Shown piece by piece: positions 6,807 to 15,725 of a stretch of DNA of 40,742 nt (its first letter is position 1; every line of letters starts with the position of its first letter). The stretch spans positions 1-40,742 of the forward strand of contig NZ_SSNA01000056.1 of the NCBI RefSeq assembly GCF_004799445.1, written 5' to 3'. The DNA comes from Bradyrhizobium sp. (GTDB lineage Bacteria > Pseudomonadota > Alphaproteobacteria > Rhizobiales > Xanthobacteraceae). The notes under the pieces are model-generated. The model saw only the letters and a program-made list of their open reading frames with translations, made no database searches and was not told the DNA's origin. A program made the position numbers and the translations under genes.

Positions 6807-8357
6807 ATGGCTGGCCGGATCGGCACCCTATCGCGATCGATTTTCGCGGCGTTGTTGATCTGCGCCGGCATCAACTCCGCGGCCCACGCCGAAAAACGCG
6901 TGGCGCTGGTGATCGGCAATTCGGCCTACCGCGCCGTGCCGGCGCTTCCGAATCCCGCCGGCGACGCCAGGCTGATGTCGGACACGCTGTTGTCGCTCGG
7001 CTTCTTCGTGGTCGGCGGCGGCGCCCAGCTTGATCTCGACAGAGCAGGCTTCGACAACGTACTTCGCGAATTTGGCAAGGAGCTGGTCGGCGCCGACCTC
7101 GCGCTGTTCTACTATGCCGGCCACGGCGTGGAGACATACGGCCTCAACTATCTGATTCCGGTCGACGCCCATCCGGCCAGCGACGCCGACATCTTTGCGC
7201 AGGCCATCGGCACCGCGGGTATTCTCGATCAGATGGAGAAATCGGGCACGCGGATCAACCTGATGCTGCTCGACGCCTGCCGCGACACTCCCTTCAGAGA
7301 CGACGGGGCGCGTTCGACATCGGGCGGTCTTGCCCAAATGCAGGCGCCGCCGGGAACACTGATTTCGTTTGCGACCCAGCCGCGCAGCGTCGCGCTCGAC
7401 GGCGATGACGGCCACAGTCCGTATACCAAAGCGCTGGCGGCGACGGTCCAGCGGCCCGGTTATGGCCTGTTCAAGACCTTCAACGAAGTCGGCCTTGCCG
7501 TGGAGAAGTCGACCCAGGGCCAGCAATTGCCGTGGGTGTCCTCCTCCCCGATCAGCGGCAATTTCTATTTCGCCGGGAGGCCTGCGCCCGAGACCCCCGT
7601 CGTCGAAGCGCGGCTCTCGCCGCCGGGCGATTCGTTGCGCCGCGATCTCATCACCGATTGCGACCGGCTGGCCGGAATGCCCTACGACACCGGACGCGCG
7701 CCGAACCTGCCGGGCGTCGAGCTCGACAAGATCGATGTCGCGGCGGCGGCAGCGGCCTGCAACGACGCGATCGCGCAATATCCCGATGTGGCGAGATTGA
7801 CGTTCGAGGCGGGGCGCGTGGCCAACGCGCGGAAGGACTTTGCCGGGGCAAAGCGGCTGTTCGAAAAAGCCGCCGACGCCGGCTACGCGATGGCGATGAA
7901 CAACATCGGCGCCCTTTACGAGGGCGGCGACGGTGTTGCCAGGAATTACGCCGAGGCGGTGCGTTGGTACAGCAAGGCCGTGGCGGCAGGCGAACCGATC
8001 GCGATGGTCGATCTCGGCTGGCAGCATGAAACCGGCCACGGCGTGGCCAGGGATTATGGCGAGGCCGTTCGGTTATACGAGGCGGCCGCCAGGGCTGGCG
8101 TGCCGGCAGGCATGAACAATCTTGGTCTGCTCTATCTATACGGCAAAGGCGTTGCCCGCGATTACGGCGAAGCGCGCCACCTGTTCGAACAAGGTGCTGC
8201 AATGGGCTGCGCCGCCTGCATGAACGGACTGGGGGCCATCTACAATGAAGGCGACGGCGTCCGCCGCGACGCCAGGGTCGCCCGGCAGTGGTTCGAGAAG
8301 GCGGCGGCGCTGGGCAATCCCGAAGCGAAGCGGAACTTGCGGGGAATGCGCAAATGA
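6807..8357 (+). CDS. Secreted caspase-fold (peptidase C14) protein with Sel1 repeats
   Basis: 516 residues from the ATG at 6807; a TTG at 6780 is possible but adds nine residues before a proper signal peptide (SIFAALLICAGINSAAHA). After the signal come the caspase strand RVALVIGNSAY, the catalytic His at 106 in YYAGHG and the catalytic Cys at 158 in LLDACRD, both intact, with the usual TPFR substrate-loop motif following. Residues about 325-516 are four Sel1-type repeats (AMNNIGALYEGGDGVARNY and similar), a helical solenoid for protein binding. Such caspase-Sel1 proteins are widespread in rhizobia and generally cleave after basic residues, though targets are unknown. It is monocistronic and ends 34 bases before the convergent kup gene. 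Catalytic competence is inferred from the intact dyad; the process served is unknown. Confidence 0.85.
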   Translation: MAGRIGTLSRSIFAALLICAGINSAAHAEKRVALVIGNSAYRAVPALPNPAGDARLMSDTLLSLGFFVVGGGAQLDLDRAGFDNVLREFGKELVGADLALFYYAGHGVETYGLNYLIPVDAHPASDADIFAQAIGTAGILDQMEKSGTRINLMLLDACRDTPFRDDGARSTSGGLAQMQAPPGTLISFATQPRSVALDGDDGHSPYTKALAATVQRPGYGLFKTFNEVGLAVEKSTQGQQLPWVSSSPISGNFYFAGRPAPETPVVEARLSPPGDSLRRDLITDCDRLAGMPYDTGRAPNLPGVELDKIDVAAAAAACNDAIAQYPDVARLTFEAGRVANARKDFAGAKRLFEKAADAGYAMAMNNIGALYEGGDGVARNYAEAVRWYSKAVAAGEPIAMVDLGWQHETGHGVARDYGEAVRLYEAAARAGVPAGMNNLGLLYLYGKGVARDYGEARHLFEQGAAMGCAACMNGLGAIYNEGDGVRRDARVARQWFEKAAALGNPEAKRNLRGMRK

Positions 8358-8391
8358 CGGTGGCGCGGCTGGCCGACAACATCATCCGCAG

Positions 8392-10275
8392 CTAGAGCTC
8401 GATCTGGCCGCCGAGCTCGATCACGCGGTTGGGCGGGATGCGGAAGAATTCGGTCGCCGCGAGCGCGTTGCGATGCATCGCCTCGAACAGCCTGATTCTG
8501 ATCCGGCTCATGCGCGGCGCCGCAGCGGGAACGATCGTCAGCCGGCCGACGAAGAACGAGGTATCCATCAAATCGAACCGCAGTTGCTCCGAGCCGCAGG
8601 CCTCGAGCGCCTGCGGGATGTCCGGCTGCTCCATGAAGCCATAGTGAATGACCACCGAATGAAAATCGTCCAGCAGATGGGTGACCTGGATACGCTGATC
8701 GGCGGCGATGTAGGGGGCGTTCCCGGTCACCACATGCAGCAGCACGATGCGCTGATGGATGACCTTGTTATGCTTGAGATTGTGCAACAGGGGAACCGGC
8801 ACCACATCGGTGCGGCTGGTCATGTAGACCGCCGTGCCCGGCACGCGCGACTTGCCGTGAATCTGTTTGATGAAGGAGGCCAACGGCAAGGTGTCGCGCT
8901 CCAGCGTTTGCATCATGAGTGCGCGACCGCGCCGCCAGGTCCAGATCAGAAAAAAGATCACGGCAGCGACGACCAGAGGGACGAACCCGCCCTCGAAAAC
9001 CTTCATCAGGTTGGCGGCGACGAAGGAGAGATCGACGACGATGAAGAGCCCGGCAACCACCAGGCTCGTCGGCGGCTTCCAGTTCCAGATCTCGCGCATC
9101 ACCAGGAACATCAGCACCGAGGTCAGCAACATGGTCAGCGAAACCGCAACCCCGAACGCCGCTGCAAGATTGTCGGAAGAGCGAAACGCCAGCGTGAGCC
9201 CGAGCGTCATGGTCATCAGCACCCAGTTGACCGAACCCACATAGATCTGGCCGTAACCCTGCTCCGAGGTCTGCGTGATGTGCAGGCGCGGACATAATCC
9301 GAGCTGGATCGCCTGCCGTGTCATTGAAAATGCCCCGCTGATGATGGCCTGGCTGGCGATGATGGTGGCCAGCGTGGCAAGCAAGACCAGCGGCACCTGG
9401 AGCGGCGCCGGGCACAGCACAAAGAATGGATTGACCTCAGCGGGAACCGCGCCTTCAACGACTGCGGCCGCCTGTCCCGCATAGTTGAGCACCAGCATGG
9501 GAAGGACGAGCCCGTACCAACCGATGCGGATCGGACGGGCCCCGAAATGGCCCATATCGGCATAGAGCGCTTCAGCGCCGGTGGCACACAGGAACACCGC
9601 GCCGAGAACCAGGAAGCCGGTCAAGCCGTGGGTGAACAGATAGCCAAAGCCATAGCGCGGATCGAGCGCCACCAGCACGCCGGGATGGGTCATTACGCCA
9701 CCGAGGCCGAGCGCGCCGATCGCGATGAACCACACGGTCATGATCGGCCCGAACAGTTTTCCGATTCGCGCGCTGCCCTGTGGCTGCAGGGCGAAGATCG
9801 CGACCAGCACGGCCACCGAAAGCGGCACCACATAGGGCGCGATCTCCGGCACCGGCAGTTTGAGGCCCTCGATCGCGCTCAACACCGAGATCGCCGGCGT
9901 GATCGCGCCATCGCCATAGAGCAACGCGGCGCCGAACACGCCGATCGCGATGACGACGGGCCGATCGCCATGCTTGATGCCGAGCAGCGACATCAGCGCC
10001 AGGATGCCGCCCTCCCCGTCATTGTCGGCCCGCATCACCACCCCGACATATTTGATCGAGGTGGTGATCAACAGCGTCCACACGATCAGCGACAGCATGC
10101 CGATGGCTACTTCAGGCGTCGCTCCGCCGCCCCAGTCGAGCGCCGTCTTCAGCGTGTAGAGCGGGCTGGTGCCGATGTCGCCATAGACCACCCCAAGCGC
10201 GCCGAGCGCCAGGGCCCCGAGACTTCCACGCGGCGCATGCGCGCTGCGGTTCTCGGCAATTGCAATTGTACTCAT
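8392..10275 (-). CDS. kup: KUP/HAK/KT-family potassium transporter
   Basis: 627 residues, the normal length for Kup. The N-terminus has the family signature GVVYGDIGTSPLYTLK. About twelve membrane segments follow (for example VWTLLITTSIKYVGVVMRADNDGEGG, a conserved loop), then a cytosolic C-terminal domain of about 170 residues with the GTAVYMTSRTDVVPVPLLHN stretch seen in the family. It takes up potassium with protons across the inner membrane at low affinity. It is transcribed toward the caspase gene, and its 5' side (10276-10462) faces the end of the aldehyde oxidoreductase operon. Rhizobia often have several kup copies; which paralogue this is cannot be decided. Confidence 0.95.
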   Translation of the reverse strand: MSTIAIAENRSAHAPRGSLGALALGALGVVYGDIGTSPLYTLKTALDWGGGATPEVAIGMLSLIVWTLLITTSIKYVGVVMRADNDGEGGILALMSLLGIKHGDRPVVIAIGVFGAALLYGDGAITPAISVLSAIEGLKLPVPEIAPYVVPLSVAVLVAIFALQPQGSARIGKLFGPIMTVWFIAIGALGLGGVMTHPGVLVALDPRYGFGYLFTHGLTGFLVLGAVFLCATGAEALYADMGHFGARPIRIGWYGLVLPMLVLNYAGQAAAVVEGAVPAEVNPFFVLCPAPLQVPLVLLATLATIIASQAIISGAFSMTRQAIQLGLCPRLHITQTSEQGYGQIYVGSVNWVLMTMTLGLTLAFRSSDNLAAAFGVAVSLTMLLTSVLMFLVMREIWNWKPPTSLVVAGLFIVVDLSFVAANLMKVFEGGFVPLVVAAVIFFLIWTWRRGRALMMQTLERDTLPLASFIKQIHGKSRVPGTAVYMTSRTDVVPVPLLHNLKHNKVIHQRIVLLHVVTGNAPYIAADQRIQVTHLLDDFHSVVIHYGFMEQPDIPQALEACGSEQLRFDLMDTSFFVGRLTIVPAAAPRMSRIRIRLFEAMHRNALAATEFFRIPPNRVIELGGQIEL

Positions 10276-10433
10276 CGGCGGCCCCAGGAACGCGACACAT
10301 TAGCCTACTCGCTGGCCTCGCCAATAGCGTTCCTTTGCGACAATGACTGTGTCGGGCAACCGATAAATGTGGCTAAGCGGCGGTACGCCTCCGTCGTGTA
10401 CGGACTGGCGCAAAACTTGCGGAGATGCGGCAG

Positions 10434-10455
10434 AGCGGCGGACTTAGCCGCCGCT
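10434..10455. terminator. Hairpin after the oxidoreductase operon, possible terminator
   Basis: AGCGGCGG, six-base loop, CCGCCGCT: a perfect 8-bp G+C-rich stem 8 bases beyond the stop codon of the large subunit. There is no T-run on the minus strand, so it may be only a 3'-end-stabilising or factor-dependent structure. Confidence 0.3.
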
Positions 10456-10462
10456 GCACGCG

Positions 10463-12730
10463 CTATTGGTGGCCCACCACGAGATCGTCGATCCTGATCG
10501 GGAAACGGCGCACGCGGACGCCGGTGGCGTGCCAGACCGCGTTGGCGACCGCACCAGCGCTGCCGGTGACGCCGATTTCGCCGACGCCCTTGATGCCGAG
10601 CGCATTGACGTGAGGATCGTGCTCATCGACCAGGAGGACATCGAGCGACGGCACGTCGGCATTGACCGGCACATGGTATTCGGCAAGGTTCGGATTCATG
10701 ATTCGCCCGCTTCGCCGGTCGATCACGGCTTCTTCGTGAAGCGCGAACGATACGCCCCAGATCATGCCGCCGAACAGCTGACTGCGGACAAGGCGGGGAT
10801 TGATGATGCGCCCGGCGGCGAACGCGCCGACCGCGCGGGTGACGCGGACCTGGCCGAGATCGGGATCGACCTTGACCTCGACAAAAACCGCGCCGTGAGC
10901 GTGCATCGCGTAATCGGCTTGCGCCGCAGGGTTTGCGGTCCCCGTGCCGCGGGCTTCGATTTCGGTCAGGCCAGCGCGCGTGAGGATATCGACATAGCTG
11001 TCACCGCGGGTTTCGTCGTCGCGACGAAACAGCCGGCCGTCGCGGGCAATGACGCCGGCGTTACCTGCGCCGAACAGCGGCGACCGCTGGTCGCTGGTGG
11101 CGAGATCGGCCAGCTTGGCAATGACGGCGGCGCCGGCATTATGGATCGCCATGCCCGCGGTCGCGGTATGGGCCGAGCCGCCGGCAATGCCGGCATCCGG
11201 CAGGTCCGAGGTCCCGGACCTGAACTCCACCCGGTCAAGGTCCAGTCCCAGTCCATCGGCCGCGATCTGGGCGAGCGCGGTCCAGGCGCCCTGCCCCATG
11301 TCGTGGGCGCCGGTTTCCATCACGCCGGACCCGTCGCTTCGCACCACTGCGCGCGCCGCGCCCTGAAACATCAGCGCCGGAAACGTCGCCGTGCCCATGC
11401 CCCAGCCGACCAGGAAGCCGGCCTCGTCACGCATCTGTCGCGGCGCAGGCGGACGTTTCGACCAGCCGAACCGCTCGGCCCCTTGCGCGTAGCATTGACG
11501 CAAGGCTTTCGAGGAGAACGGCTTGCCGGAAATCGGTTCGACTTCCGCATAATTCTTCAGGCGGAAGTCGAGAGGATCGATCCCGCAGGCCGATGCCATT
11601 TCGTCGATGGCGCTTTCGAGCGCAATCGATCCCGTCGCTTCGCCCGGGGCGCGCATGAATAGCGGCGTGCCGGTGTCGACGCGGACCGCCTCATGCGAGG
11701 AACGGATGGCGGGGCTTGCATACAGCGTATGCGACGCGTCGGCGGCCGGCTCGAAGAAATCGTCGAAGCTGCTCGATGTTATCTTGGCGTGATGATCGAG
11801 CGCGGCCAGCCTGCCCTCGCCGTCGGCGCCGACGCGAAGCCGCTGTCGGGTCGGTGCGCGATGACCGACCGGGCCGTACATCTGCTCGCGGCGGAACACG
11901 AGCTTGACGGGTTTACCGACCAGCCGGGCCGCCATGATGCCGAGGATCTGCGGGCCCGAGATCAGGCCCTTGGAGCCGAAGCCGCCGCCGAGGAACGGGC
12001 TGCGGATATGGATCTTGTCCGCCGAGAGGCCGAACAGTCCGGCAATCCGCCCCTGCGCCATCGCCAGGCCCTGGGTCGGCGTATCGATCGAAAGCGCATC
12101 ACCGTCCCACGCCGCCACGATCGCATGCGGCTCCATGGCATTGTGGTATTGCGCCGGCGTCTCGTAAATCGCTTCGATGCGCTTCGATGCGCTGGCAAGT
12201 CCGGCCTCGACATCGCCGCGCTCGATCACGGCCGGATGGCCGACGCCAACGGCCGGTGGCACGAAGCTGTCGTTCGAATCGAGCCCGACGCGGGCGGGCT
12301 GGATTTCGTATGTCGGGGCAAGCAGCGCTGCCCCTTCCGTCGCGGCCTCCAGCGTCTCGGCGATCACCACCGCAATCGGCTGGTAGGCATAACGCACCGC
12401 GTCGTTCTGCAGCAGTTCCATGCGAAACATGAAGGGGTTGGTCTTCGCGTCGGGATCCTCCGCAAGCGGCGGCTTGTGCGCCGGTGTCATGACATCGACG
12501 ACGCCGGGGTGACTCTTGGCCGCATTCACATCAAGAAACGTCACGCGACCGCGCGCGATGGTGCTCACCGCCAACACCGCGTGAAGCATTCCGGCAGGAT
12601 GTTGATCCGCCGCATAGGGCGCTTCACCCCTGACCTTCAGAATCCCGTCGCGGCGGGTCAGCGGCTGCCCGATATTCGAACCGTGCCGGGCATGGCGAGA
12701 AGTTTGGGTAAGGCCGATCTCAGGCGTCAT
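10463..12730 (-). CDS. Molybdenum aldehyde oxidoreductase, large (molybdopterin-binding) subunit, PaoC-like
   Basis: 755 residues of the xanthine dehydrogenase family. It has the first domain (GIKGVGE-type family fold starting RRDGILKVRGEAPYAAD), the cofactor-contacting loop GGGFGSKG, and the catalytic Glu at residue 718 in GIKGVGEIGVTG. It overlaps the FAD subunit gene by 4 bases, and the order small-medium-large matches paoABC (yagTSR) of Escherichia coli, a periplasmic enzyme oxidising aromatic and other aldehydes to acids. No twin-arginine signal is present on the small subunit, so this enzyme may stay in the cytoplasm. The maturation factor (PaoD/XdhC type) is not in the operon. Substrate is inferred to be an aldehyde by family; purines are less likely given the medium-subunit motif. 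Confidence 0.85.
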   Translation of the reverse strand: MTPEIGLTQTSRHARHGSNIGQPLTRRDGILKVRGEAPYAADQHPAGMLHAVLAVSTIARGRVTFLDVNAAKSHPGVVDVMTPAHKPPLAEDPDAKTNPFMFRMELLQNDAVRYAYQPIAVVIAETLEAATEGAALLAPTYEIQPARVGLDSNDSFVPPAVGVGHPAVIERGDVEAGLASASKRIEAIYETPAQYHNAMEPHAIVAAWDGDALSIDTPTQGLAMAQGRIAGLFGLSADKIHIRSPFLGGGFGSKGLISGPQILGIMAARLVGKPVKLVFRREQMYGPVGHRAPTRQRLRVGADGEGRLAALDHHAKITSSSFDDFFEPAADASHTLYASPAIRSSHEAVRVDTGTPLFMRAPGEATGSIALESAIDEMASACGIDPLDFRLKNYAEVEPISGKPFSSKALRQCYAQGAERFGWSKRPPAPRQMRDEAGFLVGWGMGTATFPALMFQGAARAVVRSDGSGVMETGAHDMGQGAWTALAQIAADGLGLDLDRVEFRSGTSDLPDAGIAGGSAHTATAGMAIHNAGAAVIAKLADLATSDQRSPLFGAGNAGVIARDGRLFRRDDETRGDSYVDILTRAGLTEIEARGTGTANPAAQADYAMHAHGAVFVEVKVDPDLGQVRVTRAVGAFAAGRIINPRLVRSQLFGGMIWGVSFALHEEAVIDRRSGRIMNPNLAEYHVPVNADVPSLDVLLVDEHDPHVNALGIKGVGEIGVTGSAGAVANAVWHATGVRVRRFPIRIDDLVVGHQ

Positions 12731-13779
12731 GCAAACGCTCCCGCTGGAGATGAAAAAGGCGAAGCCGGCAGGGCAGGAACCCGCTTTGGTGTTCCGGCCA
12801 AGGCGAGCAGCAGCGCGCGCACCAGGACGCGCTGCGCGAGTTCGATCTTGAATTCGTTGTCGCCCGAGGGTTTGGCGTCGGCGAGCGCGGCCTCGGCCGC
12901 GCGACGGAAGGAAGCCGCATCAGGTCGCTGGCCTTCCAGAAGCTTCTCCGCCGAGCGCGCCCGCCACGGTTTGGCGGCGACGCCGCCGAGCGCGAGCCGC
13001 GCATCGCGGATGGCGCCGTTTTCGATCCGCAAGGCAGCCGCAGCCGAGACCACGGCGAAGGCGTAGGAGGTGCGTTCGCGGACCTTGAGATAGCGCGCAT
13101 GCGCCGAGAACCCCCGCGCTTCGGCCGGCAGCCGCAACGCGACAAGCAGTTCGCCCGGCTCAAGGACGCTTTCGCGTTCGGGCGTATCCCCCGGCAGGCG
13201 GTGAAAATCCTCGAGCGCCACCTCGCGCCGGCCGGTCTTGCCCGCGATCTCCACCACCGCGTCAAGCGCGACCAGCGGCACGGCAAAATCCGACGGATGG
13301 GTGGCGATGCAGGCATCGCTCCAGCCGAGCACGGCGTGCAGCCGATTCTCGCCGATGCGGGCATCGCAACCCGAGCCGGGCTCGCGTTTGTTGCAGGCGC
13401 TGGCGGTGTCATAAAAGTAGGCGCATCGCGTCCGCTGCAGCAGATTGCCGCCGACGGTCGCGGCATTGCGCAATTGCGCCGACGCGCCGGACAATAGCGC
13501 CTCGGCCACGCTCGGATAGGATCGCGCGAATTCCGCGTCGTGGGCGAGATCGGCGTTGCGGACCAGCGCGCCGATCCGCAGCCCGCCGTCCGGCATAGGC
13601 TCGATACGATCAAGCCCCGGCACGCGCGTAATATCGACCAGACGGTCGGGCCGCGTGATGCCGCCCTTCATCAGGTCGAGCAGGTTGGTGCCGGCCGCGA
13701 GATAGGCGGCGCCTGGCTCCGTGGCGGCCGCGACGGCGTCGGAAACGCTCGCCGGCCTGACGTAGTCGAAGGTCTTCAT
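12727..13779 (-). CDS. Aldehyde oxidoreductase FAD-binding subunit with extra Fe-S cysteines, PaoB-like
   Basis: 350 residues. The FAD-binding fold of molybdopterin dehydrogenases is seen in AAYLAAGTNLLDLMK and in QLRNAATVGGNLLQRTRC. The insert with Cys 119, 129, 138 and 157 (CAYFYDTASACNKREPGSGC and SDAC) is the pattern known in E. coli PaoB, where four Cys hold an additional [4Fe-4S] cluster; ordinary xanthine dehydrogenase FAD subunits lack it. This is the best evidence that the operon is PaoABC-like. The gene overlaps both neighbours by 4 bases, so the three subunits are probably made by coupled translation. It would pass electrons from the Fe-S subunit to FAD and an acceptor such as oxygen or ferredoxin. 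Confidence 0.85.
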   Translation of the reverse strand: MKTFDYVRPASVSDAVAAATEPGAAYLAAGTNLLDLMKGGITRPDRLVDITRVPGLDRIEPMPDGGLRIGALVRNADLAHDAEFARSYPSVAEALLSGASAQLRNAATVGGNLLQRTRCAYFYDTASACNKREPGSGCDARIGENRLHAVLGWSDACIATHPSDFAVPLVALDAVVEIAGKTGRREVALEDFHRLPGDTPERESVLEPGELLVALRLPAEARGFSAHARYLKVRERTSYAFAVVSAAAALRIENGAIRDARLALGGVAAKPWRARSAEKLLEGQRPDAASFRRAAEAALADAKPSGDNEFKIELAQRVLVRALLLALAGTPKRVPALPASPFSSPAGAFA

Positions 13780-14273
13780 GCGGAGCGCCTTTGGTTGGCC
13801 TCGGCGAGGCTGTTCTGGACATCGAGCACGGCTTCGGTGATCCCCGAATAGGCCCCGCAGCGGCAGAGATTTCCGCTCATGGCTTCGCGTATCCGCTCCG
13901 GGTCGTCGCCCGCCTGCCCTTCATTGATCAGGCCGATCGCGCTCATGATCTGGCCCGGCGTGCAGAACCCGCACTGCAAGCCGTCATGGGCGATGAAGGC
14001 GGCCTGCAGCGGATGAAGCTGGTCGCCGCGCGCGACGCCCTCGATGGTGAGAATGTCGGCGCCGTCATGGCTGACGGCCAGGGTGAGGCAGGAATTGATC
14101 CGCCGGCCGTCGATCAGGATCGTGCACGCGCCGCATTGGCCGCGGTCACATCCCTTTTTGGTTCCGGTCAGGTGCAGGCGCTCACGCAACAGGTCGAGCA
14201 GCGTCACGCGCGGATCATCCAGCTCGATGTCGCGCCGCACCCCGTTAACGGTGAGGCTGATGGAGTGGTTCAT
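13776..14273 (-). CDS. Aldehyde oxidoreductase [2Fe-2S] subunit, PaoA-like
   Basis: 165 residues, two-domain iron-sulfur subunit. The plant-ferredoxin-like cluster is held by Cys 42, 47, 50 and 62 (GCDRGQCGAC, SCLTLA) and the second cluster by Cys 101, 104, 137 and 139 (QCGFCTPGQ, NLCRCG). E. coli PaoA is about 229 residues because it has a twin-arginine signal; this protein starts directly at the ferredoxin domain (MNHSISLTVNG), which suggests a cytoplasmic enzyme. It is the first gene of the operon. The start at 14273 faces the tetR gene across 268 bases that contain a perfect 17-bp palindrome at 14386-14402. Confidence 0.88.
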   Translation of the reverse strand: MNHSISLTVNGVRRDIELDDPRVTLLDLLRERLHLTGTKKGCDRGQCGACTILIDGRRINSCLTLAVSHDGADILTIEGVARGDQLHPLQAAFIAHDGLQCGFCTPGQIMSAIGLINEGQAGDDPERIREAMSGNLCRCGAYSGITEAVLDVQNSLAEANQRRSA

Positions 14274-14385
14274 GCAGGGCTCCGATCAGTGCTAGGGTCA
14301 AACGGAACCGCTGCCGCTGCCACCCTCGTGGCCACCGGAATCGTTTCCGTCGCCGCCTGGTATCGCCGGGCGGTGAGGCGCATAT

Positions 14386-14402
14386 ACGGAGGGTCCCTCC
14401 GT
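14386..14402. promoter_or_regulatory. 17-bp palindrome, probable TetR operator
   Basis: ACGGAGGGTCCCTCCGT: two perfect 8-bp arms around one central base, in an A/T-flanked context typical of TetR-family operators. It lies 113 bases from the paoA-like start and 140 from the tetR start, so one site could control both promoters. Palindrome is directly visible; the binding protein is inferred from position. Confidence 0.6.
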
Positions 14403-14541
14403 TTTACAAGGAAGGCCGCCGCTTGAGAAAGCACCGGAAAAGTGACAACCCGCTTTCCTGAAACATCATGCGCAAACAACGAGATGAGATCGCGACCCGG
14501 TTAAATCTCAAGAGACTGTGCAAGAAATTGTGATCGATCGG

Positions 14542-15195
14542 ATGACAGATCAGGCCGCCGAACATGTTCGAAAGCCCCGCGCCGACGCGGTTCGCAACCG
14601 CGAGCGGGTGCTGGAAGCCGCCAAGGCGGTGTTCAGCGCCGGCGGCGCCGACGCAAGCCTGGAGGCCGTGGCGAGAGGAGCCGGTGTCGGCATCGGAACG
14701 CTCTATCGGCACTTTCCGACACGCGAGTCACTGTTCGAGGCCGTCTACCGGCGCGAGGTGCAGCAACTCGGCGAACTCGCCGAACAACTGAAGAACGAGG
14801 CCGAGCCGGTTGAGGCGCTTCGCCACTGGCTGAGATCCAATGTCGAGTTCGTCGCGACCAAGAAGGGCATGACGGCCGCGCTGGCGCTCGCCGCGCACAA
14901 GCCGTCGGAACTGACCGCCTATTCGTTCGATCGCCTGACAAAGGCAGTTGGCGCGCTTTTGGACCGCGCCGTCGCCGCCGGTGAGATCCGCACCGACATC
15001 GGACCCGAAGACGTTCTGCGCGCGCTGATCGGCATGTGCTACATGCACGACCAGGCCGGCTGGCAATCGACGGTGCTCCGGCTACTCGATGTGTTCGTCG
15101 ATGGCCTGCGCGTTCAGCCGAAAGCCGGTCGCCGGAAAACCTCTCCTTCACGTCGCGGCTCCCGCACGCCGGCAAAACGAAGCCGCAAGCGGTAG
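14542..15195 (+). CDS. TetR/AcrR-family transcriptional regulator
   Basis: 217 residues from the ATG at 14542 (a GTG at 14518 would add eight residues before the usual start). Residues about 18-65 are the TetR DNA-binding domain (RERVLEAAKAVFSAGGADAS, then GVGIGTLYRHFPTRESLFEAV). The ligand domain follows. The C-terminus after residue 195 is an odd, strongly basic tail rich in Arg, Lys and Ser, which could add nonspecific DNA affinity. The gene is divergent from the aldehyde oxidoreductase operon with a palindrome between them, so it most likely represses that operon, and perhaps itself, and releases on binding an aldehyde or related compound. Family is certain; target and ligand are inferred. 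Confidence 0.85.
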   Translation: MTDQAAEHVRKPRADAVRNRERVLEAAKAVFSAGGADASLEAVARGAGVGIGTLYRHFPTRESLFEAVYRREVQQLGELAEQLKNEAEPVEALRHWLRSNVEFVATKKGMTAALALAAHKPSELTAYSFDRLTKAVGALLDRAVAAGEIRTDIGPEDVLRALIGMCYMHDQAGWQSTVLRLLDVFVDGLRVQPKAGRRKTSPSRRGSRTPAKRSRKR

Positions 15196-15297
15196 GGTTC
15201 GCGCCAAGGTGACATAAGCGTGCGGCTGCGCCGATGCGGCTGGCTTATTTTTTGCTTGGATGATGTCAACCAGGATCAGCACGAACCGGAGCCGATC

Positions 15298-15705
15298 ATG
15301 CGCGCCGTTTTTTTGCTTCTCAGCCTGCATCTAGCCCTCGCCTCACCCGCCTTCGCCGCCGACGATGTCGCCACCGCGCAAAGCATCATCCGTTCCCAGC
15401 TCGAAGCTTTCAGCCATGACGATGCCGTGACGGCCTATTCCTACGCGGCACCGGGAATTCACGACATGTTTCCGCAGGCCGATATTTTCCTCGGCATGGT
15501 CCAGCACAGCTACGCTCCGGTCTATCGCCACAAGAGCTTCGAGTTTGGCGAAGCCCGCGCCTCCGACGGCAAGGTCGCCCAGCAGGTTCACATCGTCGAT
15601 GCCGACGGCGTGCCGTGGGAGGCGCTGTATACGCTGGAGCAGGAACCCGACGGCAGCCTCAAGATCAGCGGCTGCGTCCTGATCAAGGTCGGCCAGGGGG
15701 CGTAG
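15298..15705 (+). CDS. DUF4864 domain-containing exported protein
   Basis: 135 residues from the ATG at 15298; a GTG farther upstream at 15220 would put a non-signal stretch before the clear signal peptide (VFLLLSLHLALASPAFA). The mature part resembles DUF4864: IIRSQLEAFSHDDAVTAYSYAAPGIHDMF, then an NTF2-like beta sheet ending GCVLIKV. Proteins of this type are small periplasmic alpha+beta folds of unknown role. It lies about 100 bases after tetR on the same strand, and converges on the MFS gene with 20 bases between stops. Confidence 0.75.
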   Translation: MRAVFLLLSLHLALASPAFAADDVATAQSIIRSQLEAFSHDDAVTAYSYAAPGIHDMFPQADIFLGMVQHSYAPVYRHKSFEFGEARASDGKVAQQVHIVDADGVPWEALYTLEQEPDGSLKISGCVLIKVGQGA

Positions 15706-15725
15706 CGCGACGCGAGAGCCGCGCT

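Noticed and set aside
6828..8039. 403-codon minus-strand frame opposite the caspase gene
   Set aside because: Arg/Gly-rich mirror product; the sense strand has an intact signal peptide and catalytic dyad.
11693..13066. 457-codon plus-strand frame inside the aldehyde oxidoreductase operon
   Set aside because: Shadow of the large and FAD subunit genes, whose cofactor motifs are clear on the minus strand.
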